From Kiloniellaceae bacterium (lineage in GTDB: Bacteria > Pseudomonadota > Alphaproteobacteria > Kiloniellales > J153), in NCBI GenBank assembly GCA_021776115.1, contig JAJFGN010000069.1, positions 24,162 to 88,161 on the forward strand: a DNA stretch of 64,000 nucleotides. The letters run 5' to 3'. Within the stretch, counting starts at the first letter, position 1. Every line of letters starts with the position of its first letter. Made by a program: the position numbers and the translations under genes. Shown in pieces: positions 36,569-45,933 of the stretch. The notes beneath the pieces are model-generated. The model saw only the letters and a program-made list of their open reading frames with translations. It was not told where the DNA came from and made no database searches.

Positions 36569-37929
36569 CCTGCCGCGCGGCATTCCAGAACGGCCACGAA
36601 AAATCCGTCGGTTCCATGCCGCGCCGGGGTCAGGTGCAGGCAATCTTCGCGGAAGGTTCCTGGATCCGGATCTTCGGTTTCCACCATCCCCAAGGTTTCG
36701 CTCCAAACTATTGCCGCCGGTCGCAAAGCGAATTCATCCTGCCGGCTCAAAAAGGCCTCGATCTGGCGTTCGTTTTCCTCCGGCAAGACTGAGCAGGTAA
36801 CATAAACCAAACGGCCGCCCGGCCGCACCAGTGTTGCAGCCTTGTCCAGGGATTCCGCTTGGGCCGCGCGGTAGCGCGCAAGCCGGTCGGGGGTCAGTTG
36901 CCATCGTGCGTGAGGATCGCGCCGCCAGGCGCCGGAGCCGGAACAAGGCGCGTCGACCAGGACCCGATCGAATTTCCCGGCGAATTTCCCGGCGAATTTC
37001 CCGGTGAATTTCCCGGCCTGGGATTTCAACCAGTCCTCGCCTTGCAGAACCTGACGCTGGACCAAGCTCGCGCCGGCCCGGCGGAGGCGCGCCGCCGCAC
37101 GGTCAAGCCGGGCTTGATCAATGTCGAGCGCGATCAATTCGCCTCGGTTTTCCATGCGTGCAGCCAGGGCCAGGGACTTGCCACCCGCCCCGGCACAGAG
37201 GTCCGCAACCGCCATGCCGGGTCGCGCGTCGCACATGAGGGCCGCAATCTGGGAGCCCGCGTCCTGAATCTCGACTAAACCCTCGCGATAGGCTTGGGTG
37301 TTCCTTACCGCCACCTGCCGGCCGACGCGTAAGCCAAGCGGCAGAAATGGAATGGGCGCGGCTTCAATGCCAGCTTGCGCCAGGGCGGCCCGAGCGGTGT
37401 CCCGGTCCGACTTGAGAGCGTTGACGCGAAGGTCGAGCGGCGCCACCGCGTTCAAGGCAGCCATTTCGGCCTCAAGATTGGGACCGAAGGCCTCCGTCAG
37501 GCGCGGCGCCAGCCAGGCGGGCAACTCCAGGCGAATCGCCGTGTCTTGGTCCGGATGATCGAGGCTTTGCCCGCCAAGGGCCGCCGCCAGCGTCCGCTCG
37601 CGGTCGTCCAGCTGCACAGGACTGTATTGCGCGCCATCGAAAAGAGTGCGCACCAAGTCCGCGCCTTGTTCCATCAACAAAGCGGCGATCGTCAAGTCCC
37701 GGCCGGCGGGTTCACCTGAGACCCCGTCAACACGCGCGCACCACCAGGAAAGCCGCGCGCGCCGACGCAAGATCGCATACACGCCTTCAGTGACCGCCCG
37801 GCGGTCCTTGGACCCCATGTAACGGCGCGCGCGCGTATAAGCATCCAGAACCCGGTCGGCCGGCTTCTCCCCCGCCCCGATCAAATCCAAAATCTCGATC
37901 TGGGCTTGGATACGGGCGGCGGGCTTCAT
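36565..37929 (-). CDS. rsmB: RsmB-type rRNA (cytosine-5)-methyltransferase
   Basis: A 454-residue RsmB/NOP-family methyltransferase acting on rRNA cytosines. It has an N-terminal NusB-like helical domain (about 1-140) and a Rossmann domain with the SAM loop VADLCAGAGGKSLALAA, DAPCSGSGAWRRDP (catalytic motif IV Cys) and VYVTCSVLPEEN (motif VI Cys). Directly before motif IV lies a fourfold GKF repeat (residues 305-320) not expected in the family. It follows guaB by 21 bp and overlaps the GNAT gene by 4 bp. Confidence 0.92.
   Translation of the reverse strand: MKPAARIQAQIEILDLIGAGEKPADRVLDAYTRARRYMGSKDRRAVTEGVYAILRRRARLSWWCARVDGVSGEPAGRDLTIAALLMEQGADLVRTLFDGAQYSPVQLDDRERTLAAALGGQSLDHPDQDTAIRLELPAWLAPRLTEAFGPNLEAEMAALNAVAPLDLRVNALKSDRDTARAALAQAGIEAAPIPFLPLGLRVGRQVAVRNTQAYREGLVEIQDAGSQIAALMCDARPGMAVADLCAGAGGKSLALAARMENRGELIALDIDQARLDRAAARLRRAGASLVQRQVLQGEDWLKSQAGKFTGKFAGKFAGKFDRVLVDAPCSGSGAWRRDPHARWQLTPDRLARYRAAQAESLDKAATLVRPGGRLVYVTCSVLPEENERQIEAFLSRQDEFALRPAAIVWSETLGMVETEDPDPGTFREDCLHLTPARHGTDGFFVAVLECRAAG
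36970..37017 (-). repeat. In-frame 12-bp tandem repeat inside rsmB
   Basis: Four head-to-tail copies of a 12-mer (GCCGGGAAATTC on the coding strand, one copy with A for G at its first base), encoding AGKF-TGKF-AGKF-AGKF at residues 305-320. The array ends three residues before the strand leading into DAPCSG. Twelve bases keep the frame, so copy number could change without breaking the gene. Confidence 0.9.
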
Positions 37930-37950
37930 CCCCTGTCAGCCGAAACCGCG

Positions 37951-39441
<1,491 letters not shown>

Positions 39442-39489
39442 TCATACACATCGGCTCTGGGTTGCCAAGGGCGACGCCCCGAAACCGCT

Positions 39490-40236
39490 TCAAGCCTGGG
39501 TATCCCCCCGCCCTCGAAACCCCGTCGCCACGACATACATTTCGGCCGATTCGCTGCGGCTGGCCGGCGGTTTGACGTGGCGCACGCTGGTGAAGCCTTG
39601 CTTCAAGCGGGCGAGCAGGCCGGCTTCGGTCCCACCCTGAAGAACCTTGGCCACGAAAGCGCCACCGGGGGCCAGGACCAGCTCAGCGAAGTCCAGAGCC
39701 ACCTCGATCAGGCCCATGATCCGCAGGTGATCGGTTTTAGCGTGACCGGTCGAGGGCGCGGCCATGTCTGAGAGGACGACGTCGGCCTCACCATCGAGCG
39801 CTGTGCGCACCTGGGTTAATGACTCGTCCGACCGAACGTCCCCGGTTATCAGGACGGCGCCGGGAATCGGCTCGATTTCGGTGACGTCGATCCCGACCAC
39901 ACGGCCCTTGGGCCCGACCCGCTCCAAAGCGACCTGGGTCCAGCCGCCCGGCGCCGCGCCTAGATCGACCACGCGGGCGCCACGCTTCAAAAATTGGCCC
40001 TTGTCATCAAGCTGCGCCAGCTTGAAGGCCGAGCGCGATCGGTACCCCTGCCGGCGTGCCTCCGCGACGAATGGATCGTTGAGCTGTCGGGATAACCAGC
40101 GTCGCGACGACTCGCTACGGTTCCCGCCGGGCTTCAGTTTTTGTCCGAGTCCTCGGCCGGACCCGCCAACCGCCCCGCGTCGGCGATCGCCGCCTTTCCG
40201 GGCGCCCGGCCCCCGGCCCCCACGGGACCCGCTCAT
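39490..40236 (-). CDS. rlmE: 23S rRNA (uridine-2'-O-)-methyltransferase RlmE
   Basis: FtsJ-family enzyme that methylates the A-loop uridine of 23S rRNA. The 248-residue protein has a basic, Gly-rich N-terminal extension (about 1-45), then RSRSAFKLAQLDDK, the SAM loop VVDLGAAPGGWTQVAL, VLSDMAAPSTGHAKTDH and FVAKVLQGG, supplying the K-D-K-E type catalytic set. It starts 10 bp after the ppx stop, so ppx-rlmE form a unit. Confidence 0.94.
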   Translation of the reverse strand: MSGSRGGRGPGARKGGDRRRGAVGGSGRGLGQKLKPGGNRSESSRRWLSRQLNDPFVAEARRQGYRSRSAFKLAQLDDKGQFLKRGARVVDLGAAPGGWTQVALERVGPKGRVVGIDVTEIEPIPGAVLITGDVRSDESLTQVRTALDGEADVVLSDMAAPSTGHAKTDHLRIMGLIEVALDFAELVLAPGGAFVAKVLQGGTEAGLLARLKQGFTSVRHVKPPASRSESAEMYVVATGFRGRGDTQA

Positions 40237-40246
40237 GCGGTCCGGG

Positions 40247-41350
40247 TCAAGCCCACTGACCGGAGAGCGGGCGAAACCCGGCTTGGTCGGGCGAAGCCTG
40301 TTGATCGCCCATCATGGTGTAGAGCAAGCCCTCCCGCAGTCCCCGGTCGGCCACGCGCAAGCGCCCGACGGGCCACATTCGGCAAACGGCCTCCAGGATC
40401 GCACAGCCGGCCACGACCAGATCGGCACGCTCCCATCCGATACAAGGATGGGCCCGCCTCGCCTCGTAGCTCATGGCGGCGATTTCCCCGCTGATTCGAC
40501 GTACCGTCTCGAAGTCCAGATAACTGCCGTCTACGCGTGTGCGATCGTACCGCTTCAGGCATTGATGGACCCCGGCAAGGGTTGTCACGGTGCCGGAGGT
40601 GCCGAGCATCTGTAAATCCCCGCTCGTGACCAGTTTCCGAATGTCCTGTTTGGCCTCGAAGGGCGCCAGGGCCTCCTGCACTTCCGCGACCATGGTCTCG
40701 TAGGCACTAGCGGGAATATGCTCGCCGCCGTGTCTCTCGGCCAAGGTCACAACGCCGATTGAGATCGAATGCCAGCCACGCAGGCGTTGAGTATCGTAGC
40801 GCGCGCCGGGGCGCGAGGCTTGCTCGGCCCCGAGGACGTCCATACAGGCTATTTCCGTACTGCCGCCGCCGATATCGAACACCAGGGCATGAGCGATAGA
40901 ATGATCGAGTAGCGGGACACAGCCGAAGAAGGCCAGACTTGCCTCTTCGTCGATCGAAATGATCTCAAGCTCAATGCCGGTCTCGCGCCGAACCCGATTC
41001 AAAAATTCGTCGCAATTGCTGGCGCGGCGGCATGCCTCGGTCGCCACGGCCCGCAGATGCGTTACCCCGCGGCGGCGGATCTTACCCGCGCAAACATGAA
41101 GCGCACTCAACGTTCGGGCCTGGGCCTCATCCGACAGGAATCCGCTCCCATTCAAGCCCTCGCCCAAGCGGACGATGCGCGAAAAGGCGTCAAACACGCG
41201 GAACCCCTCCCCGGCCCGCCGGGCAACCAAAAGCCGGCAGTTGTTCGTGCCCAAATCCAAGGCAGCGAACACCGATTCGCGTCCTTCGGCGCGGCCCGGG
41301 GCGCCGGTGTCGTTTTCGGCAGCGTATCTCGCCACGTCCGAAGCTCCCAT
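40247..41350 (-). CDS. Ppx/GppA-family exopolyphosphatase
   Basis: A 367-residue member of the Ppx/GppA phosphatase family, which hydrolyses polyphosphate or pppGpp. The actin-like phosphate-1 motif ALDLGTNNCRLLVARR and phosphate-2 motif FDIGGGSTEI are visible, with TSGTVTTLAG further on. It is the short form lacking the C-terminal HD-like domain of full Ppx, as usual in alphaproteobacteria next to rlmE. Which substrate it prefers cannot be decided. Confidence 0.9.
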   Translation of the reverse strand: MGASDVARYAAENDTGAPGRAEGRESVFAALDLGTNNCRLLVARRAGEGFRVFDAFSRIVRLGEGLNGSGFLSDEAQARTLSALHVCAGKIRRRGVTHLRAVATEACRRASNCDEFLNRVRRETGIELEIISIDEEASLAFFGCVPLLDHSIAHALVFDIGGGSTEIACMDVLGAEQASRPGARYDTQRLRGWHSISIGVVTLAERHGGEHIPASAYETMVAEVQEALAPFEAKQDIRKLVTSGDLQMLGTSGTVTTLAGVHQCLKRYDRTRVDGSYLDFETVRRISGEIAAMSYEARRAHPCIGWERADLVVAGCAILEAVCRMWPVGRLRVADRGLREGLLYTMMGDQQASPDQAGFRPLSGQWA

Positions 41351-41608
41351 CCCGCGGCTCTATGCCCGGCCGCGTTGTTGGGAGATATCCTAAACGCCAT
41401 GCCCGCAAGTGCGCCAGAGCAGGAGTGTCAAATATCCGCAATGCGTGACATCTTGGCACCGCTCCGGCCCCGCAGGATACGGCTGAAGGCTAGCGGCAGC
41501 CGCGGCGCCAAACCTTGAGACACGCCGAAAGCGGTTGAATTCCCTAGCAAGGTCGGACTACATACATCTGGAATCGGCTGGTTTGAGTGCCGGTCCGCCT
41601 CGCCCCAC

Positions 41609-41682
41609 TGGGGGATAGTTTAGCGGTAGAACTTCCGGCTCTGACCCGGACAGCCCTGGTTCGAATCCAGGTCCCCCAGCCA
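41609..41682 (+). tRNA. tRNA-Gln (anticodon CTG)
   Basis: A full cloverleaf can be folded. The acceptor stem TGGGGGA (41609-41615) pairs with TCCCCCA (41672-41678). The anticodon stem is TCCGG/CCGGA with loop CTCTGAC, so the anticodon is CTG. The T-arm is CCTGG-TTCGAAT-CCAGG, the discriminator base is G, and CCA is encoded (41680-41682). It reads CAG codons. Confidence 0.96.
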
Positions 41683-41732
41683 AGATGCATAGTCAGGCCG
41701 GTCGACCATTAGATCGAAGCGCCCCGACCTCC

Positions 41733-41927
41733 CTAGCGGACTACACCCGTCGGATGCGGATCGTCTGCCGTATCCGCTACTCCAGCCTCTTGGGTCCCGG
41801 TCTCGTCGGGCGTCTCCTTTTTGGCCGCCGACTTCTCGGCCTTCGCCTGGAGCCGCTCGGCTTTCTTCGCCGCCTTGCACTTTGCGCGCTGCGACCGCTC
41901 AAAACTGTAATTAGGTTTACGTGGCAT
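41733..41927 (-). CDS. Small Lys-rich conserved protein
   Basis: A 64-residue basic protein beginning MPRKPNYSFERSQRAKCKAA, then a run of Lys/Ala helices (about 18-45) and an acidic tail. Small proteins starting PRKPNYSFER followed by a KAAKKAERL-type helix are a recurrent, uncharacterised family in alphaproteobacteria as I recall. Start ATG 41927; it lies 65 bp downstream of rhlE on the same strand. The charge pattern suggests a nucleic-acid or ribosome partner, but this is inference. Confidence 0.72.
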   Translation of the reverse strand: MPRKPNYSFERSQRAKCKAAKKAERLQAKAEKSAAKKETPDETGTQEAGVADTADDPHPTGVVR

Positions 41928-41992
41928 TGCTGGCCTCTCTGGTTCCTTGCCGCACAATCACGCGGCTGTCCTTGCGCCCTATGGCCTTGGTT

Positions 41993-43237
41993 TTAGGCCG
42001 CGCGCCGGTCAACGCGCCGGGATCGCCGGCGCCACTTGTTGGCGCCAGGCGCCGACGGGCGCTCAGCGCCCTTACCCTTTTTGGCCGATGAAGGCACCGG
42101 TCCAACGGGTGCGTCGCCAATAACCTTCAACGATGCTTTGATCAACCGCTCAATCGAGCGCAACTGAGACCGCTCACTGGCATCACAGAAAGAAATCGCG
42201 ACACCCGCGGCGCCCGCACGCGCGGTGCGGCCGATCCGGTGCACGTAGCTTTCGGGCTCGTTCGGCAACTCATAGTTAATAACGTGGGTGATATCGTCAA
42301 CGTCAAGCCCCCGCGCGGCAATATCGGTGGCAACCAGCACGCGGGATCGGCCCCTGCGGAAATTTTCGAGCGCGCGCTGCCGGGCGTTCTGGGACTTGTT
42401 GCCATGGATCGCCTCGGCGCTGACACCGTCCCTTGAAAGCCGTTTCACCACGTTGTCGGCGCCGTGCTTGGTGCGGGTGAAAACGATGACCTTTGTCAGG
42501 TCGGGTGCTTTGAGAAGCTGTCCAAGAAGATCGCGCTTCGCGGGCGCGGAGAGGTGGTAGACGCGCTGCTCGACGCGCTCCACGGCCACGCTCTTGGCCA
42601 CGATCTCCACGCGTTTGGGGTTGTTGAGGATCTCGCCGGCAAGCCTAGAGACCTCGGCCGGCATGGTCGCCGAAAAGAGCAGCGTCTGCCGCTCCTTGGG
42701 CAAGGTCGCCACAATCTTCCGCACGTCGCGGATGAAGCCCATGTCGAACATGCGGTCCGCCTCGTCGATGATGAGGTATTTGCAGCGGCCCAAATCGACA
42801 TGGCGTTGATTCATGAGATCGAGAAGCCGGCCCGGCGTGGCGACCAGAATATCAATGCCGCGACGCGCTGCTTCGATCTGCGGGCGCTGAGCGACACCGC
42901 CCATGACCACGGCCTGGCGCATATGTAGATGCCGTCCATAGGTCTTGATGCTGGCGGAAATCTGGAGCGCGAGTTCACGCGTGGGCGCGAGGATCAGTGC
43001 CCGTGGCGAGCGCGGCATGGCCTTGAGGCCATCCTCGTCGAGATTCTGCAGAAGCGGCAGCGTGAAGGCCGCCGTCTTACCGGTGCCCGTCTGGGCGATG
43101 CCAAGCAGATCCTGGCCATCGAGCAGCAGCGGAATGGCGCGTTGTTGAATGGGGGTAGGGGTATCGTACTGTGCGTCTTTGAGCGCACGTAAAAGCCGCT
43201 CGGCAAGCCCGAGTTCGGCGAAATCTGAAACTGTCAC
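41993..43237 (-). CDS. rhlE: DEAD-box ATP-dependent RNA helicase, RhlE type
   Basis: A 414-residue RNA helicase. The Q motif ([11 protein letters not shown]), Walker [25 protein letters not shown] ([14 protein letters not shown]), [26 protein letters not shown] and [10 protein letters not shown] are all present. The basic C-terminal tail (about 370-414) fits RhlE. GTG 43237 was chosen because AAGGA lies 11 bases upstream and the family N-terminus ([14 protein letters not shown]) follows at once. These enzymes act in ribosome assembly and RNA decay, often more in the cold. Confidence 0.94.
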   Translation of the reverse strand: MTVSDFAELGLAERLLRALKDAQYDTPTPIQQRAIPLLLDGQDLLGIAQTGTGKTAAFTLPLLQNLDEDGLKAMPRSPRALILAPTRELALQISASIKTYGRHLHMRQAVVMGGVAQRPQIEAARRGIDILVATPGRLLDLMNQRHVDLGRCKYLIIDEADRMFDMGFIRDVRKIVATLPKERQTLLFSATMPAEVSRLAGEILNNPKRVEIVAKSVAVERVEQRVYHLSAPAKRDLLGQLLKAPDLTKVIVFTRTKHGADNVVKRLSRDGVSAEAIHGNKSQNARQRALENFRRGRSRVLVATDIAARGLDVDDITHVINYELPNEPESYVHRIGRTARAGAAGVAISFCDASERSQLRSIERLIKASLKVIGDAPVGPVPSSAKKGKGAERPSAPGANKWRRRSRRVDRRAA

Positions 43238-43525
43238 TAATAATAATTCCTTGTTACGGTATGCTTGCGCGCGCAACAGCGCACGACAGGCCTAGGCCGT
43301 GTCGTTCTGTCCACGCGCACCTGGATCTAACGAAATTTGGGATGAAAAAATCTCGCAACAATAACGCCCTCGGAAACGGGGCGAATCGCGCGATCGCGAG
43401 AAATTCTACCGTTTAGATGGACCCCTGGGCCTCAAAAGTCAAGCCGTCTGGTGAAAATCCGACAACATGGTTAATGCCCTTGCTGAGCGGTCGCCGCGCA
43501 AAACCGGCGCAATGCGATGCCGGCC

Positions 43526-43702
43526 CTAGGCGCCGCTACCTTCGGCCAAGACCTGCCTCGCTTTCGACACGGTGCGGCGCAGGTCCGCCTCGACAAGACC
43601 GTCGACCCGCATAACCGCCTGGACGATAGGATCGGCGATCAGGTCTTCCAGGGCCGGTTCGCCCGTAAATCGATCCTGGGTGAGAGTATTGCAATCGGTC
43701 AT
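43526..43702 (-). CDS. Small hypothetical protein
   Basis: A 58-residue protein from ATG 43702. The core EPALEDLIADPIVQAVMRVD is an amphipathic segment followed by a charged helix (EADLRRTVSKARQVLAE). It resembles short, uncharacterised alphaproteobacterial proteins with an L-x-D-P-I-V-x-x-x-M core. No function can be named. It lies 288 bp upstream of rhlE on the same strand and is probably independent of it. In-frame sequence further upstream is not clearly coding. Confidence 0.55.
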   Translation of the reverse strand: MTDCNTLTQDRFTGEPALEDLIADPIVQAVMRVDGLVEADLRRTVSKARQVLAEGSGA

Positions 43703-43894
43703 GGCCAACCCCGTCATAAAGAGCACGTCCCGGGAACCGTCCCAGGCGCCGACCCGTAATATAGGAAAGTTTGCCGCTACTCGTCTGTGACGCCAGTCAC
43801 ACTTTGATGCGGCTACGCCTCGTCGCGGCGTCATACCACCGGTAAGATTCTGTTTTATCTCAATGTTCCGAGGCACTCTCCCCCATCGCATGCA

Positions 43895-43933
43895 TTAACG
43901 TTTTCTTAATAACTACGATTAACTATGGTTAAC
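43895..43933 (+). promoter_or_regulatory. Candidate CtrA-binding sites upstream of a small secreted protein
   Basis: A full-spaced box TTAA-CGTTTTC-TTAA lies at 43895-43909, matching TTAA-N7-TTAA, and a second pair TTAA-CTATGG-TTAAC lies at 43919-43933 with six-base spacing. They sit 63-101 bp before the ATG at 43996. CtrA is the usual owner of such boxes in this class; whether this genome has CtrA is not seen in the window. Confidence 0.38.
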
Positions 43934-43995
43934 GCGGTAGAGGACCTTCTTGGCCTGAGCCGCACCGTTGGCCTCGCAAATTCAAGGAGGTGGCG

Positions 43996-44313
43996 ATGGC
44001 GAAGTGGATCTGGATTGTGGGGCTGGCGCTGGTTCTTAGCCAGAGACCTGACACGGGCGCTTCAGCCGCCGAAAACCCGACCTGCGACCAGCGCCAGAGT
44101 GTCATCGGACACCTAGCCAACAAGTACCAGGAAGCGACCGTGGCCATCGGGGTGACCAATGCCGGCGGTCTGGTTGAGGTCCTTTCGACCGGCGACGGCC
44201 TGACCTGGACCATCATCGTCTCGAACCCGGACGGGCTAACCTGCCTTCTGGCGACGGGCGAAGGCTGGCGAGCGATCCAAACCGATGGGGTGGAGTTCGA
44301 CCCCCAGGCCTAG
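43996..44313 (+). CDS. Small secreted hypothetical protein
   Basis: A 105-residue protein with an N-terminal signal peptide (hydrophobic core about 4-16, likely cleavage near GASAAEN). The mature part contains two cysteines (TCDQRQS and LTCLLAT) that could pair, and a compact sequence with SNPDGLTCLLATGEGW. It starts at ATG 43996 behind AAGGAGG; a GTG at 43990 is possible but overlaps that site. The family seems to be an uncharacterised alphaproteobacterial periplasmic protein; no function is assigned. Confidence 0.75.
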   Translation: MAKWIWIVGLALVLSQRPDTGASAAENPTCDQRQSVIGHLANKYQEATVAIGVTNAGGLVEVLSTGDGLTWTIIVSNPDGLTCLLATGEGWRAIQTDGVEFDPQA

Positions 44314-44335
44314 CCGGTCTTAGACCAACCCGAAG

Positions 44336-44401
44336 ATCCGCGAACGGGGCCAACCCACTGAAGGGCCTGAAAACGCCTTCAGGCCAACCCCGATCGCGGA
44401 T
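44336..44401. terminator. Long bidirectional dyad between convergent genes
   Basis: The inner stem GGCCTGAA / TTCAGGCC (44364-44371 and 44378-44385) sits inside an outer, imperfect dyad ATCCGCGAACGGGG / CCCCGATCGCGGAT (44336-44349 and 44388-44401). It lies between the convergent small secreted protein and EF-hand genes and probably ends both transcripts, although neither side has a strong T-run. Confidence 0.55.
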
Positions 44402-44428
44402 AAAGCGTAACGCCGCTGGCACCCGGTT

Positions 44429-45010
44429 TTAGTCGTTATCACCCTCCTTCATCATCCGGCCGCGGCGGCCCATGTCGTCGCGGCTGAGGACCCCGTCGCC
44501 GTTGCGGTCCATAAACTGGACCTTTCCGGCGAAAGGCTCGGTGAATTCAGCTTTGGTGACCGTGCCATCGCCGTCGGCGTCCAAATTCTGGAAGCGGTCG
44601 ACCATGCGCTCACGCATGGCGTCGGACCAAAGAGCCTCATATTCCTTCAGGCTAAGCGACCCGTCGCCGTCTGTGTCGAAGCCGGCCAGACGGGCGGCGC
44701 GCGCCTGGTCGATCTCTGCTTGTGTCAATGAGCCATCGCCATTGCCATCGAAGCTATCGAACATACTCATCATGCCTTGGCCCCCGTAGCGGGCCCCGTG
44801 GCGGCCGCCGTATTCGCCTCCGAAGCGGCCCATCTGGCCATCCATATGGCGGCCTCCGCCCATGCCATGGCCGCCGTAGCCCATGCCGTAGGACGAGCCG
44901 CCTTGATAGCTCCCCTTCAAGCCGTGTGCCTGGCTGATACTGGCGATACTCACGCCGGCTAGAAGAACGGCGACGCTGGCGGCGATTGTGACCTTGGTTC
45001 TGGTTTTCAT
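44429..45010 (-). CDS. Periplasmic EF-hand calcium-binding protein
   Basis: A 193-residue secreted protein. A signal peptide (about 1-28, ending SQA) is followed by a Gly/His/Met/Tyr-rich linker (about 30-80) and four EF-hand loops: DGNGDGSLTQAE (88-99), DTDGDGSLSLKE (112-123), DADGDGTVTKAE (144-155) and DRNGDGVLSRDD (168-179). Loop spacing fits two EF pairs, so calcium binding is very likely. It is divergent from a two-component system across 203 bp. A regulatory link, with calcium or another cation sensed in the periplasm, is inference. Confidence 0.88.
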   Translation of the reverse strand: MKTRTKVTIAASVAVLLAGVSIASISQAHGLKGSYQGGSSYGMGYGGHGMGGGRHMDGQMGRFGGEYGGRHGARYGGQGMMSMFDSFDGNGDGSLTQAEIDQARAARLAGFDTDGDGSLSLKEYEALWSDAMRERMVDRFQNLDADGDGTVTKAEFTEPFAGKVQFMDRNGDGVLSRDDMGRRGRMMKEGDND

Positions 45011-45213
45011 CTCATCCTCACTGGTAAAGGTTGGTGATGCTCTTGAACTTGGGACATGGATTTCGCGTTTCCATGGCGACGGCAGGCAAAATTGGTCGCA
45101 GATCGTCGCAAGTCGCCGCCGTGATACAATTGGATACAAATTCGCACCGCGTTGTTAAGCCGACCGGGCACATATTCACAATCAGGCCGTACTCGACATC
45201 GGATCAGAGAGTT

Positions 45214-45933
45214 ATGGAATCAACGCCGCACATCCTGGTTGTCGACGACCACCGCGACATCCGCGACCTCTTGGCTAAATATCTGGCCAAGCACGGCCTT
45301 CGAGTCACGGTAGCCGATGGCGGCGCGGCCATGCGGCGCGCCATGAAGACCAGCGGCATCGACTTGGTTGTGCTCGACATCATGATGCCAGGCGAAGATG
45401 GCCTCAGCCTGTGCCGCCATCTTCGGGAAACCACCGACCTGCCGGTCATTTTGCTGACGGCCATGGCGGAGGAGACCGACCGTGTCATCGGACTTGAAAT
45501 TGGCGCCGACGACTATTTGACGAAACCCTTCAATCCGCGCGAGTTGCTGGCCCGCATCAAGGCCGTCCTGCGCCGCGCGCAGAGCCTGCCGCGGTCACGT
45601 GGCGCGACGATCAATGAGCGCATCCGCTTCGACCGTTGGATCTTCGATCCAAACCGGCGCGAGTTGATTGACACGCGCGGCACCGCTACCCCCCTCAGCA
45701 CGGCCGAGGCACGATTGCTGAGCAGCTTTCTCGACCATCCTGGGATGGTGCTGTCGCGCGACCAATTGCTCGACTTGACCCAGGGCCGCGCCGCTAAAGT
45801 GTTCGACCGGAGTATCGACAATCAGGTGAGCCGGCTACGTCGCAAGGTTGAGGCCGACCCAAAGAACCCAACCCTCATCAAGACCGTCTGGGGCGGCGGG
45901 TATACTTTCGGCGCCCAGGTCGAGCGCACATGA
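45214..45933 (+). CDS. OmpR-family response regulator
   Basis: A 239-residue DNA-binding response regulator. The receiver domain has acidic pocket residues Asp11/Asp12, phosphorylation site Asp55 (VVLDIMMPGEDG), Thr in LLTAM and Lys in LTKPFNP. The C-terminal winged helix (about 140-236) contains LSTAEARLLSSFLDHPG and VSRLRRKVE. Start ATG 45214 (MESTPHILVVDD) is the family start. The sensor kinase gene overlaps it by 4 bp. An EF-hand protein gene is divergent from it. Confidence 0.94.
   Translation: MESTPHILVVDDHRDIRDLLAKYLAKHGLRVTVADGGAAMRRAMKTSGIDLVVLDIMMPGEDGLSLCRHLRETTDLPVILLTAMAEETDRVIGLEIGADDYLTKPFNPRELLARIKAVLRRAQSLPRSRGATINERIRFDRWIFDPNRRELIDTRGTATPLSTAEARLLSSFLDHPGMVLSRDQLLDLTQGRAAKVFDRSIDNQVSRLRRKVEADPKNPTLIKTVWGGGYTFGAQVERT

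Noticed and set aside
41620..41880. Open frame of 86 codons on the minus strand overlapping the tRNA
   Set aside because: It is antisense to a perfect tRNA-Gln cloverleaf and overlaps the better-supported Lys-rich gene.
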